Assembly (NCBI GenBank): GCA_916048095.2
Contig: OU696586.1
Coordinates: forward strand, 5,675,749-5,739,748
DNA: 64,000 nucleotides
DNA from: Sacculina carcini
Taxonomy: Eukaryota; Arthropoda; Thecostraca; Sacculinidae
Direction: 5' to 3'
Of the stretch, positions 23,188 to 37,963 are shown one piece after another (the stretch's first letter is position 1; each line of letters opens with the position of its first letter). Both the position numbers and the translations under genes were made by a program. The notes beneath the pieces were generated by a model, which was not told the origin of the DNA, did no database searches, and saw nothing but the letters and a program-made list of their open reading frames with translations.

Positions 23188-26100
23188 CACCGTGGAAGAT
23201 ATGTGAGTGTTCATGTTATATGCCAACGAAAATACGAGATGGAAAAAACTGCAGGCAAAGGAGTTTGAGAGCAAAGACACCATAATACAGAGGCCGAGGG
23301 AATTCTAGATGGAGGTTATCTTGTGGTGGTTGCTCGTAACGCTGTAAATAGCTGGCACAAGGACATCGCAGCGCAGATGGCCCACGATACACACACACAC
23401 ACACGAATGCGTACATTAGCGCTGAGGAAGCGCATGCCTGCTGACCCCAGATGACCGTCGAGAGCACTGAGGCTTGGGTCACGTGCTATCTCTCACATCA
23501 CACACACACACACACGGATATATGCAAGCACACACGTGTACACGCACATACAAGCCAGCACGCGGAGATGAGCACTCAGAAATGTGGACTTGCAGAGGTT
23601 GGTTCACTTGCACGCTCAGCGACCAAGACAAAGAGAAGATCAAGTGACGTCACATGAAGACGTGCATTCAAGAGACTTGCAATCAGCAAGCACACTCCAC
23701 AGACAGCTTGATTACTGTAAACTCATTCACAAATATACAACACAGCTATCTAATAGACAAGCGTAAAAACAAACAGTTAATTGACAAAGAAGCAATGATA
23801 AATTCATCTACCAACAGACGTTCCATCCCTGAAGATTCAATAAGACTTGTGTTGTGATATTGCTTGAATGCGTCAATATTCTGCAATGAGCAGGTTACAT
23901 CTGCATATGTGCGCGTGCGTGTGTGATTTTGTGGCAGTGACACGGTACATGGAGCGTGTAATATTAGCCGCATCAAGGCTGTATGCCAATCACACGACAG
24001 ATGGATCATATCCGATCATATCCGAGCAACGGCGAAACATGTGGACATATCAGCTGTGTTCTTGATGGAAAGCCAGCGATGGTGGCAGTATCAGGGAGCA
24101 ATCGATACACACACACACACAAACACACACAATAACACCTCAGGGAAAACGCCACCAGGAAAGATCGTGGCACAAAACGTCAGAATCATGATCATGATTG
24201 TAGATGCAAGATCATTGTCTGTCAGAAAAGCACAGGTACAGTTGGGGCAACACAGCCAATCAACGTATTGTGGCACCGCCTCCACCATAAACCCAATCAT
24301 CGAATCGTCACAAATTCGTGAGTTTAAGCTGATGTCGGAAGCGTACTGCTGTGGTGAGGTGGTGCGCTGTTCTTAGTGGCGACTTGGCCTGGCTGAAATG
24401 CTGGAGAATATCTGTGTATCCCGGAGCTAGAATCAAGCAACTTCAACTTCACCATCAAACACACTAACGCTATAGCGTCCAGCGATGACAAGTCGAAGAT
24501 AGTCAGTGTGTCGCAATGACAGAGGTCACCGTACCAACACGGAACAGTGCGATATTAAACTAAAATCCATACATCTCTCCTACAATAGAAATTCAACTAA
24601 ATAGAGCGAGCAAAAAGTGAAAGAACGTTGAACCTCACCTCTGACGTCATGATGATGCGACACTTCCAGTCAGAATAGCAATCACTCGCTCATGCAAGAT
24701 GTGGTTGCATAAACCTGAAGCACAACAACATAGCACCACAGGATAATACACACGTAATCGCCTTGCAATTACTGAACACAGACAGGACAAGCAGTAACAG
24801 AATTAGTGTTGTCTGTCTTTCAGACAAGCACGTGGGTAGTCTCGACTTAGATAACAGCAGAACACAGGCAAAAGTGAATTTGGAGGCCCAGAGGGAACCG
24901 AAAATTAAGAAATGAATACCGCAAGATAAAATAGTGCAATATATCAAATCTCAGGCCCTAGGAGGCCGCCTAGTTTGCCTACGCCTAAGGCAAGTGGATT
25001 TATGTGGCGTACTCGACACAAAGTCCAATATTACTACTCTTAACAGGTGACAAAATCGCAAATCATCACACTTCAACACCTAATGGAGCAAAACATATCG
25101 CTTTTTCAAACAATAACATAAAATTTGACAGCACAGGCCGGATTTTTATCCGGAATTGCAGGGAAACAAAAAGAAGACAAATAAAATAGTTAGCTTTCAA
25201 AACGTGCATTCTCTTTCTAGCCCCTGTCAGTACAATTTCTGCTTGATTTTGATTCAGTTTTGCCGACTTGCGCACTGCAGATACACCTGAGCATGCACCA
25301 TTGTTATGTCGTCGAGAAGCGTGCATGACAGTGTGCACGTGTGAATGAGTATGCGTGCATGTGTGTTTGCAGGTACACATTGATCGAGAAGGCCGACAGC
25401 CATACTAGGGTCATTGACCTACTCCAGACACTTTCTCAGACAGTATCGACCATCTTACACACACATACACACATACACACACATACACACACACACACAC
25501 ACGCACACACGACACGTATATATATAAAGCATGTTCAATACACACACAAACACACACAAACACACACACACACACTTGCACAGACACACAGATACACAAA
25601 CAGATATGCACAAATAAGGCGTATAAGAACACGTTGAATGAGAAAATCGGCACTACGCAGGAAGAAATGATGAGTCAGGACAAATATACAATGCGGTGAT
25701 CAACCAATGATCAGAAATGACAATCTGTATGACAAAAGAGAGGAAAGTAAACATGTACGTGTATGCACTCTTGTGTCTGTTGTTATAGAGATTATCTACC
25801 CAGCTGGTCATAGCTATGTCTGAACATGTATTATATGTAGTGACCGGACATTGACACGCGATTATTCCCTGGCAAAAAGTATCAACATAACAATAGTTTG
25901 GCAGCTAGACAAGACTGACCCAATGACACATCACCTTGTTTACACATGAAAAAAGCCTTCACAAAGCTCGCTCATAGTTGGAGATGTGTGGCGCGATTAC
26001 CAGTGGTAAATTAGCAGGTCAGAGGTGGAAGTGGTGCGCTACCACATCTGACCACAGCAATCGCATGCAACCGTAATTGCCGAGCAAAACAATTAGACTG

Positions 26101-26887
26101 ACACAGAGCAATTATTCCGGGAAAGCCGCGGCTACCGTACTGTACAACACGCCAATGATATCGGGCCTCAGTCTCACGGGCAAGATGGAGACGCAGATAG
26201 GCGTCCAACGACTGCAGCGGCCCCGGGGCTCGGCAATTAGACGCTGCCTCGGTCGGAACAGGTGCGCGACAGATGCACGCACTCGCAAGACACACCACCA
26301 AACCAATCATACACTGGCCAGCATACGAGCGGTCACTGAACCGCGCCGAGTCGCAACAAGAACAGCCAGCAAGACATGCAATGTGAGAGAAAACACGAAG
26401 ATCAAACGCGAAAATAGCCGTGATGTGATGATGTCTGTCCAGTTTATAACTAAAAAAATAACATCGGCGAGTCATGGTTTGAGATTAAACATTCAAGTTT
26501 AAAACAATCAATGAAACATTAAAAATATATCAAACATTAAAAATGAGTGAGATGAGGTGAATATGGTTTTCACATCAACGATACGTGTTCAGACGTAACC
26601 ATGCCTGGCAACCAAGTTTATCTGCCATCTCCCAGCAGCCCAGTCTACCCGCCCAATAACTGGGCAACTGGCTACGCTTCTGCCTCAATATACAGCCGAT
26701 CATGAGCGGATGAATGCAGCATATTGCCCAATACCTCATACAGTGCGTGTGTGTGTGTGTGTGTGATTCGGCCAAGGCGTACACGGTGATTAAACAACAA
26801 ATTCGGGTGTGCTGAACGGACTATTGAAGCTTCATTATACACGAGGGTGTGTGTGTATTGCTCGACACGCAAACAGACATGCACACT

Positions 26888-26924
<37 letters not shown>

Positions 26925-28123
26925 CTACTGACACACACACACATACACATACATACACACGTACCGCCACACAAACACACACACACACACGCACGCACCG
27001 ACAAGAGAACACAAGATAACGGAACTGAAAGAGAAAGGAAAAGATCAAGAGACGAAATGAGACAGAATGCAACACATTCACACACACATTAAAATACTGT
27101 GATATCAAATGTTGAGAACAAGAGTAACCAACTGGTTGCGTGTTAACCCTGCCAACAACCATACAACTGCATGAATATACACAACGCTCAGATAAAGCAC
27201 AATAACAAATGTTGACATGATCGACTCGCTAGCAAAATAGTTGTTTTTATAATCACCATCGAAGTGATACATAATGTAATGATCATACTCATCGAAGGAA
27301 TACATAATGCGGTGATCATACTCATCGAAATGACAAATTCTCCAATGACCAGGTTGAGAATACATAATTGAAGGTACTGATCTTGATAAATCACGAGGGT
27401 ATCTGATCTTGCTCCAGTTAAGATGAAGAACACTTCACTGTGATTAATACTTCCGTAGAAAAAGCAGATTATACAAGCTGGTTCCACGCCTCGTCCAATG
27501 CTACACAAACGTTCTTATCTGCTCCAACTAAAGTTCAGTTTGAACATGTGTTTTTCCATAAACATGCACATGCCTGTGTGTGTGCTCACATGTATTGTAC
27601 AACCCTGTTGCACTCTTGTCTTGTGTACTAAATGTCGACGTGTTCAAACGCCAACTGAGTACAAACTGAGTAGCTAGTTGCATTTGTGCTGTGCGCCTCC
27701 GTGCCCTTTCTACTTTCTATGTTCGTTGATCTACGTCTATGTATGTGCACGATGTGTGTGTGTGTGTGTGTGTGTATATTTCTGTCCGCGTGTGTGTGAT
27801 TGTGTGTGTATGCGTGTGTACGACTTGGTGCAACAGAAACCATTCAACCTAAACCCCACACATCATTGAACAACTGCTCTCTTCCTCTTCCTCGGCTATC
27901 TACCGAACTCTTTCTCTCTCAGCTGCCCTTTCATCAGCATTCCTACGAGAATAAGCAACGAAGCAAACACAGGCCAGAATATAGAGGCGGGGTCAAATGG
28001 CAACACAGCGAGAAAGACAGGCAGAATCATGGCGTGGAGGTCGAGACAATCGGGCACTACTCACATGCTATTGTGTTCACACATACAACACTGCCTCATA
28101 TCAGACCTATAATGTGAGATGAC

Positions 28124-28158
<35 letters not shown>

Positions 28159-28443
28159 TCTATGCAGATAGGTGAGTGCGTGTGCGTGTGTGTTGTTGCA
28201 ACTGACATATGAACGCTCCACACAAGCACAAACATACACGTGGCATATACGAGCATGAGTCGGAATAATTCGACACACTTGACTCTTGCGCGCACACACA
28301 CACACACGTGGATGAGCCTGGAAGACAGTGTGATGTATGAGTGCCGATAGCTTTCACACTCACGCATACGTGCACCTACACACACGCATACATACAAACT
28401 TGTCTAGCTGTCGGCACTTTGACTTGGTCCGAACCATGAAAAT

Positions 28444-28522
<79 letters not shown>

Positions 28523-29077
28523 GACATACATTCGCCCACATCTGGATGGAAGAGCGCAGAACAGACATAACAGTGAGTGTAATTGATGGTCGTTGTATAA
28601 TCACATCCATACGCATGAAATATACCATCCATCTCGCTGGTATGTACTGGTATGAGCATACAGTAAACGTTGATTACACGGGGAAAACTACAAGCTAAAA
28701 AATCGTACAGGTTACAAGCTAAAAAACTACAAGCTAAAAAGATCCCCCTCTGAAAACAATGAGCGAAAATGCTTGTAATGGTGAAATTAGGCGGGTGTAA
28801 TGAGTTTGAGCGCAGACAAAACTGCCATGAAGACATGCAAAACTCACTGGCTTCGTGACAAAAACACAACACATGCATCAGTCTGAGTGGCTACAGTACT
28901 ACAGCACAAAATTGACTTGTAAGGTTTATCTACTTGCAACAATACTTGCAAAAAATTATTCAAATCAGTTGTGAGATCATGTTTCTCCATTTGTTTCTAC
29001 GGTCGCGGTTTGAGAATACTGAATATTGAATTGAATGGCGTGTGATAGCGTGTGTAATTGTCATTCGTGCAGAGCTG

Positions 29078-29176
29078 ATGTCGGCTAAACTAAACGACAA
29101 ATTTCGCAATAGTCAGAACAAACAGGCGGCGCGTGACAATGCGCTAGTGCGCGTGCACCGTCTAGTGATAGCGTGA
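29078..29176 (+). CDS. Possible short ORF or exon (32 codons)
   Basis: ATG to TGA, reading MSAKLNDKFRNSQNKQAA then RDNALVRVHRLVIA, preceded by an acceptor-like CATTCGTGCAG. Composition is charged and helix-prone, unlike the microsatellite ORFs around it. No family is recognised and no conservation test is possible here. Confidence 0.15.
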   Translation: MSAKLNDKFRNSQNKQAARDNALVRVHRLVIA

Positions 29177-29434
29177 CAGGACGCGAGCAGTTCAGCTCCA
29201 CTTGACTACAGTGACACCTCCACTGTTGGTCGATAATTGATCCCCTCACGAACATCCCGCCGTCACGAGCTCAGTGCCCGCCAAACAAGATATTACGTCA
29301 CAAGAAGAATAAAAAACACCTGTGCTGCAATTTCAATCATTTTACACACGAGAGAATGCTCGACTCACGGTGACAAATTCACACACACAAGCTCATTATT
29401 CAGTGGTAGCGTAGAGGGCGGGGGGCTGAATATA

Positions 29435-29810
29435 CCGTAGACCCCGGCCATTAAGCCCTAAAACAATGTCAAAATTCTACTCCGTACTTTCCATGATGGG
29501 CTATTTCATAATAAAAATTCAGTCTGCAAAAGTTTTACTTATTCAAATGAGCAAGCTTCATTATAGTATGAATTATATCAATGTTAATTAAGCAAAATGT
29601 GTGCAACAGTTTGTTGAAAACGTAAATTAACACGTACATGATAAGAAAGGATATATTCCTCAAACATATTGTATATATGGAGCGAACAGAGCATTTGAAA
29701 AATACTACCGGAGAAAAGTGCAAGTTTTGGCTGGGCTTATTGGAGCGTGCTACTAAAAACCTAGTATTTCAGGCCTGAAAAGTGGCATGGGCTTAATGGC
29801 CAGGTGTTCT
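29435..29810. mobile_element. Tigger/pogo-type MITE
   Basis: The left end reads GTAGACCCCGGCCATTAAG and the right end reads GGGCTTAATGGCCAGGTGTT, imperfect inverted repeats of about 20 bp following a TA. The interior is AT-rich with no coding. TIRs of this form are typical of pogo-like non-autonomous elements; family assignment is inferred. Confidence 0.5.
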
Positions 29811-30169
29811 TAATGACCGGTAACCACGGGTTGCCCAAATATCCAGTGATGTGAGTCGTTTGGAAGAAATCGTTGCCAATAATCACGCGAGAATAGAGAT
29901 AAAACGCGCACACATACACATATAGATACACACACACACACAAACACATACACATACACATAGATACACACACACACACACACGAGCTCGAGCAAGTACA
30001 GCAACACCTGCACAACATCTGCAGACTTTGACCCAGATCAAATCAGGTCACACACACACACACGCACATACAGACAGACATACATATAAAGACACACCGA
30101 GTTTGTCCGCTGCAACACACACACACACACACACACACACCTGAACAATTTCCCTGCTATCTGTCATCG

Positions 30170-30242
<73 letters not shown>

Positions 30243-31166
30243 CGTGTGGTCTGAAGATTGAATATTGCATAGAATGCTAGACTGCGGTGGGAACCGGGTT
30301 GCGCTGCCCGACAAGACAGAAGCCGCACAGAAACAAGCCGTTTCAACAAAACGTCGGCGTATATTACAAGAAGCACCTGAGAAAACTGGAAACACAGGTG
30401 ATATAGTCGAGTGAGGACACTGCCTCAACATCACCTCATTCGCCTCACAAACAACTGTGTGTACAAGTAAACAAAGCAGGACGCAAAATGAGCGAAAAAG
30501 CAACGAGCAAAGCAAGCAGGCATGATAACATGAGATGACCCAGTGATTAATGAGAATCATCTGACTGCGGGGCAGCGCGACACTTGGCAACAAGGCGAAC
30601 ACAGCACACGTGCTTGTCTGTCTGTCTGTGTGTATGTACGTGTGTGCGTGTGCGTGTGTGTGTATGTGTATGTGCGTGTGTATGTGTACGCTAGTGTGTA
30701 TGTGTACGCTAGTGTGTATGTGTACGCTAGTGTGTATGTCTGTGTATGTATGTGTGTGTGTGTGTGTATGTACGTGTGCGTTTGTGTATTTTCAAGGGCA
30801 TGCTCAGTGGCCACATGTTATATGTTGAAACAGTCCAAGCGTGACACACACACATACACGCACATAAAGATACTATGAATTCCGTTTTCGGTTGTACTCT
30901 GAGACGCGTGACGACAGCGGTATACAATTATGTCCGTCACTAACACGCGACCAGCACTAACAGCTCGTCTCAAGCGCCGGCCTGTGATGACGTAACGACC
31001 TGGCCTGTGTGCGTGATGAGAGGACTCGGTGATTGAGACTCACACGACGGCCAAATACTGGCATACTGGAAACCAGCTGGCTCGCCACCCACAAGCAATA
31101 TATGACCAACACACAACAGCAACTTATGCACACAAGTTGTGTGGACTTGGACAATATCAAGACCAG

Positions 31167-31351
31167 CAGCGGCGGCGCCAGGTTTTTTCAATGGGGGAGG
31201 CTGACAGGGGCTAAGATGCGGGGCTTGGCGAAACATGAGGAACATTCGAAATGTTCATGATGAGGATTTTTGGAGGGCTCAGACAGGGTTGGCACATTTT
31301 TGGGGACTTGAGCTCCTCCATACCCCCCCCCCCCCCCTGGCGCCGCCACTG
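31167..31351. mobile_element. hAT-type MITE (CAGNGGCGGCGCC termini)
   Basis: Begins CAGCGGCGGCGCCAGG and ends CTGGCGCCGCCACTG, near-perfect 15-bp inverted repeats. The interior shares GAGGAACATTCGAAATGTTC and G-rich blocks with relatives at 7.3, 36.0 and 47.8 kb. It contains a C17 run. Flanks share CAAGAC, but a clean 8-bp duplication cannot be claimed. Confidence 0.7.
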
Positions 31352-34300
31352 CAAGACTGACAACATTGACAGTAGATTGTAAACATAGAGATATCATGAT
31401 TAAGAATTTGAACACATCACAGAAGAAGACTATATTCTGGTGAATTTTGCGGAGGCAAAGCCTGTCACGGTCCCGGCTGGCACATCACAGGTCCGGCCGC
31501 CACACACGCGCTATCTCGCATTCATTAGCACACAGAAAACTGCACGACTGCTCGCACACGAAACTCGCTATGTGGTAATTAGGAAACGAGCCTATATGTG
31601 CATGACTCAAAAGTATATGGGATATATCTCTGAGCGGATAAAAGCACAGGTGTGATTGTGCATCTATTTCGACTGTGTCAATAGATAATTGTTGAATCAA
31701 TTTTATGGTATCAAATGAGCGCGTGAAATGTCACGTGAAACACGCACAAATAGGGCAAGAATGGCAGAGAAACAGCATCACTCTATGAGAAAACAATCTA
31801 CCGGAAATAGCTCACTTACAATCACACACCAATTTGTCAGTGTGAACATACAAGCAACGAACAACGAGCCATCATACACACACACACACACACCCACAGA
31901 CGCACACATACAGACAGACACACATACCCACAAACACACACACACAGGTACACACACAAAGAAGCACACACACACACAGACAGACACACATACAAGCACA
32001 CACACACTCAGACGCACACACACACATACACAAGCACACACACAAGCATAGGCACACATATACACACATAGACATACACACACACACAGACAGACACACA
32101 CACAAGCACAAGCACAGACACACACAGACACACACACACACACAGGCACACACACACACACACATACACACACACACAGACACATACATATACACACACA
32201 GACACACACACACAGGTACACAGTTGTACGTACTTGTACGTGCAAATGTTTGCGAAAAAGAAGCATCATTGTCAGCATATCAATAGTGCGGCATCATATC
32301 ATACCTCGTCTGCCCGATTTCTACTGTGTCATCGTGTGTTAACGCGATATGTCCCACACAAATTACATTATTAAAACCCGCTAATTTACAAAAACCTCCA
32401 AAAATGAAACCAGCATCTTTGATTCTTACTTCATTTAAAAGCCAAAATAAAACAAAAGTGAATGAAAAGTACATAGCACAGTTGTTAAACATCAATTCTA
32501 TCTAATTAAAAAGCCACCACAACGAACAATTTATTAATGAAAAATAGTAAATCAGTTTCATATTAACGGGAGAAAAACAAAATGAAACATTATTGAAACA
32601 AATTCATTCAATTTTCACCAAAAAATGACACAAAATATTCAACTAAATGACAAAGTTAAGTCTTATTTTGAGTATATTATAACAAATAATGGATAAAAAC
32701 CTGCAGTTTTATATTAATTTAACTATATTGAGAGTATATAATCTTCAAATTAGTTCATTTAAAAAATAACTATTTGACCAAGTCGACAACAGAGAAGAAA
32801 TAATAATATTGCATATACATTGCTATACTCCTATACGTCTATGAATATAATAAACTGAATACACAAAATTATACTAAACACACTGAATTTATACGTTGAA
32901 CCAAGATAATACCAAGCACTACAACATGAGTTCAACTATTTCGGCTTGCTTAACTAAATCGCCTAAATCCTCACATATCTATAATTTATGCAAGGCAACA
33001 CAAAATCGGCTAGTAGAATTCGGCTAGTAGAGGTAATAGTTAATTTGATTTAATCATCTGCTTTACTAAAATACACACATCATAAGATGAAGTTTATCGT
33101 ACAGAATTGATATTTGGACTGTAACAGATAGTGAGTGCGGAACGAGGAGAAACTGGACAATAAGAACAGTATCGAGTGTACTTACACATGTAACACGCCG
33201 ATCAATACAGCCAACGCGGTGTCAATGTACAATAACTCACAACCACTGTATCACACTGAAATTGTACAAAACACAAATGATCGCAACGTAAATGCACTGA
33301 CAATGCACGAATAAGAGTGAAGCAGTGAGAAAATCTTCCCACATTCACAACCAAACGGCACATACACACAACACAAGCGTTCCAAGCGTACTAGCTCGAT
33401 TCAAATCGGCTTTCCAAACATACCGGCGCGATGCATGCGCCACCTGGCGAGTTTAAGACGAACCATCTAAGCGCAAAGTGGCGCGTGTTTTGAACTAAGC
33501 TAAATGTTATCTCCAGTTATATCTATCTCTTGTTATATCTAAATGCTATCTCTCTCTAATGTCTATCTCTTTATTTTTTCCTAATATCATACGAAAATAA
33601 TTGAATTTAAAGAAACAAAACAATATTATTAATATTTAAATAATTTAATTGAGTTCCATATGAACAAAATATAATTAAATTATCTAACAATTAGAGAAAA
33701 TACAGTAATAAATAAATAGAGATAATACATAAAAATATTATCCACTGTAATTTTACAACTACTACGGTTATTAAAGATATAATAATAATTAATAATTATT
33801 ATATCTTCTACCCAATTGGTGTATAATTATTCATTATACACCTATTGAAAAAAATTTTCATAATTCTTGATATTAATGCGTGATACTGATGAGTAGAGTT
33901 GGAAATTTTATGTGATCACAGTGTATAATTATTATTATATAAATACATACATTTTATGCTTTTTCACATAAAATGCCATATTAACCCATTTACGCCGATC
34001 GTATATGGAAATTTCGGGATTTTACTCAAATTTAACATCGTATTACACTTGCCATATTATCAATAATACCACAGCTAATACACGTCCTCATCTGTGCAAG
34101 TCTTGCAGTAACTAATGACAGTGAAATGGTTTCAGTGACAGCGTGATACAATTCGCTACATGCTCGAATATGTAAGATCTACCATGTGTTGCGTTATCGC
34201 AACGAGCGGCGTATATGGCGTATATAGCGGCGTATATGGCGCCGAGCAAGAGAACTTATACGCCGCTCGAAAACTTACTTAAACTTATATATAACCCACA

Positions 34301-34471
34301 TACGCTTATATATACCCATATACGCTTATATATTACCCATATACGCTTATATATACCCATATACGCTTATATATTACCCATATACGCTTATATATTTCCC
34401 ATATACGCTTATATATTTCCCATATACGCTTATATATTACCCTTATACGCTTATATATTTCCCATATACGC

Positions 34472-34643
34472 AGAGCCGTAGCAACCGCCCTCCGTACCCC
34501 CCGGCCGGGGGGCCCGAATGTTGAGGGGCCCCTTTGCTTCACGTATTATGTGATTATATCTAATAAATGCATTCAATATTCACAATGGGGGCCCCAAGTG
34601 TTGCCTTCGGGGGGGGGGGGCATAATTCCTCGCAACGGCGCTG
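34472..34643. mobile_element. hAT-type MITE with perfect 8-bp target duplication (copy 1)
   Basis: The ends are CAGAGCCGTAGCAACC and CGCAACGGCGCTG (imperfect TIR CAGNGCCGTNGC). It is flanked on both sides by CATATACG, an 8-bp direct repeat as expected for hAT transposition. The interior carries C/G runs (CCCCCCGGCCGGGGGG and a G11 run). No coding. Confidence 0.8.
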
Positions 34644-34934
34644 CATATACGCTTATATATTACCCTTATACGCTTATATATACCCATATACGCTTATATA
34701 TACCCATATACGCTTATATATACCCATATACGCTTATATATACCCATATACGCTTATATATACCCATATACGCTTATATATACCCATATACGCTTATATA
34801 TACCCATATACGCTTATATATACCCATATACGCTTATATATACCCATATACGCTTATATATACCCATATACGCTTATATATACCCATATACGCTTATATA
34901 TTACCCATATACGCTTATATATTTCCCATATACG

Positions 34935-35111
34935 CAGAGCCGTAGCAACCGCCCTCCGTACCCCCCGGCCGGGGGGCCCGAATGTTGAGGGGCCCCTTTG
35001 CTTCACGTATTATGTGATTATATCTAATAAATGCATTCAATATTCACAATGGGGGCCCCAAGTGTTGCCTTCGGGGGGGGGGGGGGGGCATAATTCCTCG
35101 CAACGGCGCTG
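34935..35111. mobile_element. hAT-type MITE with perfect 8-bp target duplication (copy 2)
   Basis: Nearly identical to copy 1 except for a longer G run. It sits at the same position within the 20-bp repeat unit and has the same CATATACG flanks. That suggests the element was amplified together with the satellite rather than inserted twice. Confidence 0.8.
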
Positions 35112-35344
35112 CATATACGCTTATATATACCCATATACGCTTATATATACCCACATACGCTTATATATACCCATATACGCTTATATATACCCATATACGC
35201 TTATATATACCCATATACGCTTATATACCCATATACGCTTATATATACCCATATACGCTTATATATACCCATATACGCTTATATATACCCATATACGCTT
35301 ATATATACCCATATACGCTTATATATATAATACATATACGCCGA

Positions 35345-36365
35345 GCGAAAAAACTTGCTGAAAAACACTGAAAAATGCTGTCCAAATATATAATCCTATA
35401 GGTTGCGACTGGAATTAATAATTGTTTATTCTGTTAATATTTGTAGTTACACAGATCACGGATTCAACTTGTTATGATACACTCGAACACTGCATTGGGT
35501 ACAAAAATGTATTGTGTATTTGTATGTATTGTGTATTTCCAGCATTTACGCCAGAAACGCTAACAATGGGTATATAGCAACGTTCCTGATAGATGATTAA
35601 GTCCGACAACATGGCACCGGGTTTCAGAGGGTCTGCAATATCTCGCTATGCAGAACAAATCGCTTCAAGCTAGGTGCACGTGGAATTGGCTTCATGGAAG
35701 TCAAGGGTTATGCATACATACATGTACTTAATATTTACTTTTTCGGGAAATATTCAACACAAATTGGTCAAATGGTGTTTGTGTTGTCACACTCAAAGGG
35801 ATTGAAGGAATTTAATATGAAGTCGAGTTTTCCCAGAAAAGCATGTCTGGCGGGAGCAGCGTGTGTTGTGTTGAAAAATGATGTGAGAACAACGTGTTCG
35901 CTGGTCACAAGTCGCATCTCAAACGTCGCAGCCAATCGTCTGCACACTAGAAAAATGTCCATGCAGACTCGAATCATGAGATTATTGCGCCTCGAAGCAG
36001 CAGTCCAAAATGACACCTCTATCATGAACATCTCGAGTGTAGTTCCCCCTCAACCCCCCACCGGATAATTCCTGGCGCCGCCACTGCACTCCTACCTTAC
36101 CGGAAGGACCCCATCAAGTAAAATTTTCGCAACACACTACAAAAATTTCGCCTCCCTAAGGGTGGCTTCCCAATAGAATATCGCTAGATGCATGCTTAAA
36201 ATGCAATATATCTACGAAAGAGTCTGAAATTCAAATATGATATGAAAATTGAATGAAATATTTTGCGATTTTTGACAGCATATTTTGGCATTTTTGTCAC
36301 ATAATAAAATCATAAAATGCCGAAAATTATCACATAAAATTCCCAACTCAACTGATGAGTAATTG
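35345..36365 (+). mobile_element. Decayed hAT-like long repeat, copy B
   Basis: Collinear with 6640-7695. It contains a degenerate Cys/His segment (around 35850-35950: SSVCCVEK ... VFAGHKSHLKRRSQSSAH across a stop) suggestive of a BED-type finger, and GGCGCCGCCACTG at 36074-36087. No intact frame. It probably once extended left across the position now occupied by the 20-bp array, since related A+T-rich sequence with ACATAAAATG motifs continues near 33.9-34.0 kb. Confidence 0.55.
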
Positions 36366-37659
36366 ATAGACTACACGTATAGCAGGCATGAGTGTGACAC
36401 GACCAGATAAGCCCAGTTCAAGCTGATCGACTAAGACCAATAATAACTGGACTCACAGGAACACGCCATACAACCATGGTAGACATGAACCAATAACACA
36501 CAAAACAAGAAGACAATATAATTTCGCAACATGAAAACACACACACAATAACCAATTGTATAATCAAACGACAAGTTTGTAAATGACAAAACGCGACCAT
36601 TTTAGCTGGTTGATATTATATAGGAGAAACGTGTTGTATGCAGAACTGCGCCACTACAAGACGCAAATCTGACTTAACTGTCTCAATTACGCTCAACCAA
36701 CAGTGAAAATATTTCCAACAGGAAAAAACGACAAACATAGTCATTTGAAAACTCCCTCACACATACACACATACAATCACAAACAATATTTGGCATTATT
36801 GGCACCCATAGCCATGACTGTTAAACAATTGGTTTGTGTGCGCGTATGCAAGTGAACATGCACACATGACGCCAGTAAACCGTCCCAATAACAAAAACAA
36901 AGCAGAAAAAACACAAACACATACAAACACAAATACAGGCATAACAATCCTGAGCATACGACTACACGAATAAAAATCAGCAAAATTTGAAAAAATATAT
37001 GCCAAAAATAAAGCGCAGCCTGGTAAACACACCATAAACAAAAACAAACATAAAAAACAAAATTGGAAATTAAAAACGCAAAAAACATTACCAGACAAAC
37101 GCCAAAACAGCCAGATATAGCAAAACACACACAAACACACATACATATACATTCAATGATATGATTGACATTGAGAATATATTTGGACTGGCAAACACCG
37201 CCGAGAACAAGATATTAATACACCCGTGTGTGCGTGTGTAAGTGTATAAGTGTTTGTGTGTGTGAGAGTGTGTTTGTATGTGTGTGTGTGTGTTTGTGTG
37301 TGTGTAAGTGTGTGTGTGTGTGTGTGTCTGTGTGTGTGCGCCTGTGTGTGTGTGTGTGTGGTTGTGTCGGTGTGTGTGTGTTTTTTGTGTGCATCACCAG
37401 CAGAAAAGAGAGAGTTCGGCAGAAGGTTTCCAAGTGGTCACTGAATGAACGGCCTCCTTGAGAACACACACACACACACACACACACAACGATCATACAC
37501 AACTACACACTGTAACTTCGTTTTGAATATTTCAATGTGCTAGGTCAAATAAAAAACATTTATTCTAAATTAATTGAAACAGCCAACTAGGTTGATTAAG
37601 ATATGCTTGCTTGTTGTTTCAGATATAACAGCTGAAAACCTGCGCCTAGTCAAGACTAA

Positions 37660-37735
37660 ATAGAACTAGACTAGAAAGACTAAATAGACTAGACTAGAAA
37701 GACTAAATAGACTAGACTAGACTAGACTAAATAGA
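37660..37735. repeat. Short tandem repeat of GACTAAATAGACTAGACTAG
   Basis: Three to four degenerate copies built from GACTA pentamers (GACTAAATAGACTAGACTAG with AAA spacers). Non-coding. Confidence 0.8.
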
Positions 37736-37963
37736 AGGTATACTATAAGCCTGAATAATTAAATGTTATTACAAAACACAGATACACAAACGCCCATACA
37801 CACAAATACACATACACGCGCGCGCACACATACACTGACAAACACACAAATACACACTGAAAAACACACAAACACACTGTGACAAACACACACACACACA
37901 CTGACAAACACACACCGACACGCTGACAAACACAAACACACAGTGAAAGACAATGCAGCCTAC

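Larger units (their letters stand above)
34282..35335. repeat. 20-bp tandem repeat array (ACGCTTATATATACCCATAT) interrupted by two MITEs
   Basis: About 35 units, with TTACCC and TTTCCC variants concentrated in blocks. Two nearly identical 172-177-bp elements (34472-34643, 34935-35111) interrupt it. All minus and plus frames are largely open (YTLIYTHIRLYIPIYAYIYP periodicity), giving spurious ORFs. The array is embedded in hAT-like long repeat B. Confidence 0.93.
17200..37960. other. About 21 kb with no recognisable coding exon
   Basis: Besides the elements listed separately (21.8, 29.4, 31.2, 34.3-36.4 kb) this stretch holds AT-rich unique sequence and many CA/GT tracts. The larger tracts are 20347-20422, 23133-23190, 26889-26922, 28445-28518, 30172-30240, 31870-32215 and 37228-37385. 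ORFs here are microsatellite translations or short open runs without family resemblance. It may be intronic to the unrecognised minus-strand gene or intergenic. Confidence 0.6.

Noticed and set aside
26011-26502. Overlapping 154- and 141-codon ORFs on opposite strands in a GC-richer patch
   Set aside because: Neither reading resembles a known family, and no convincing acceptor/donor pair in phase with any gene was found.
31778-32278. 166-codon minus-strand Cys/Val-rich ORF
   Set aside because: Degenerate CA/GT repeat tract, no splice or start context.
34550-35361. 264-codon plus-strand ORF rich in Tyr and Ile
   Set aside because: Translation of the 20-bp TA-rich array plus the MITE.
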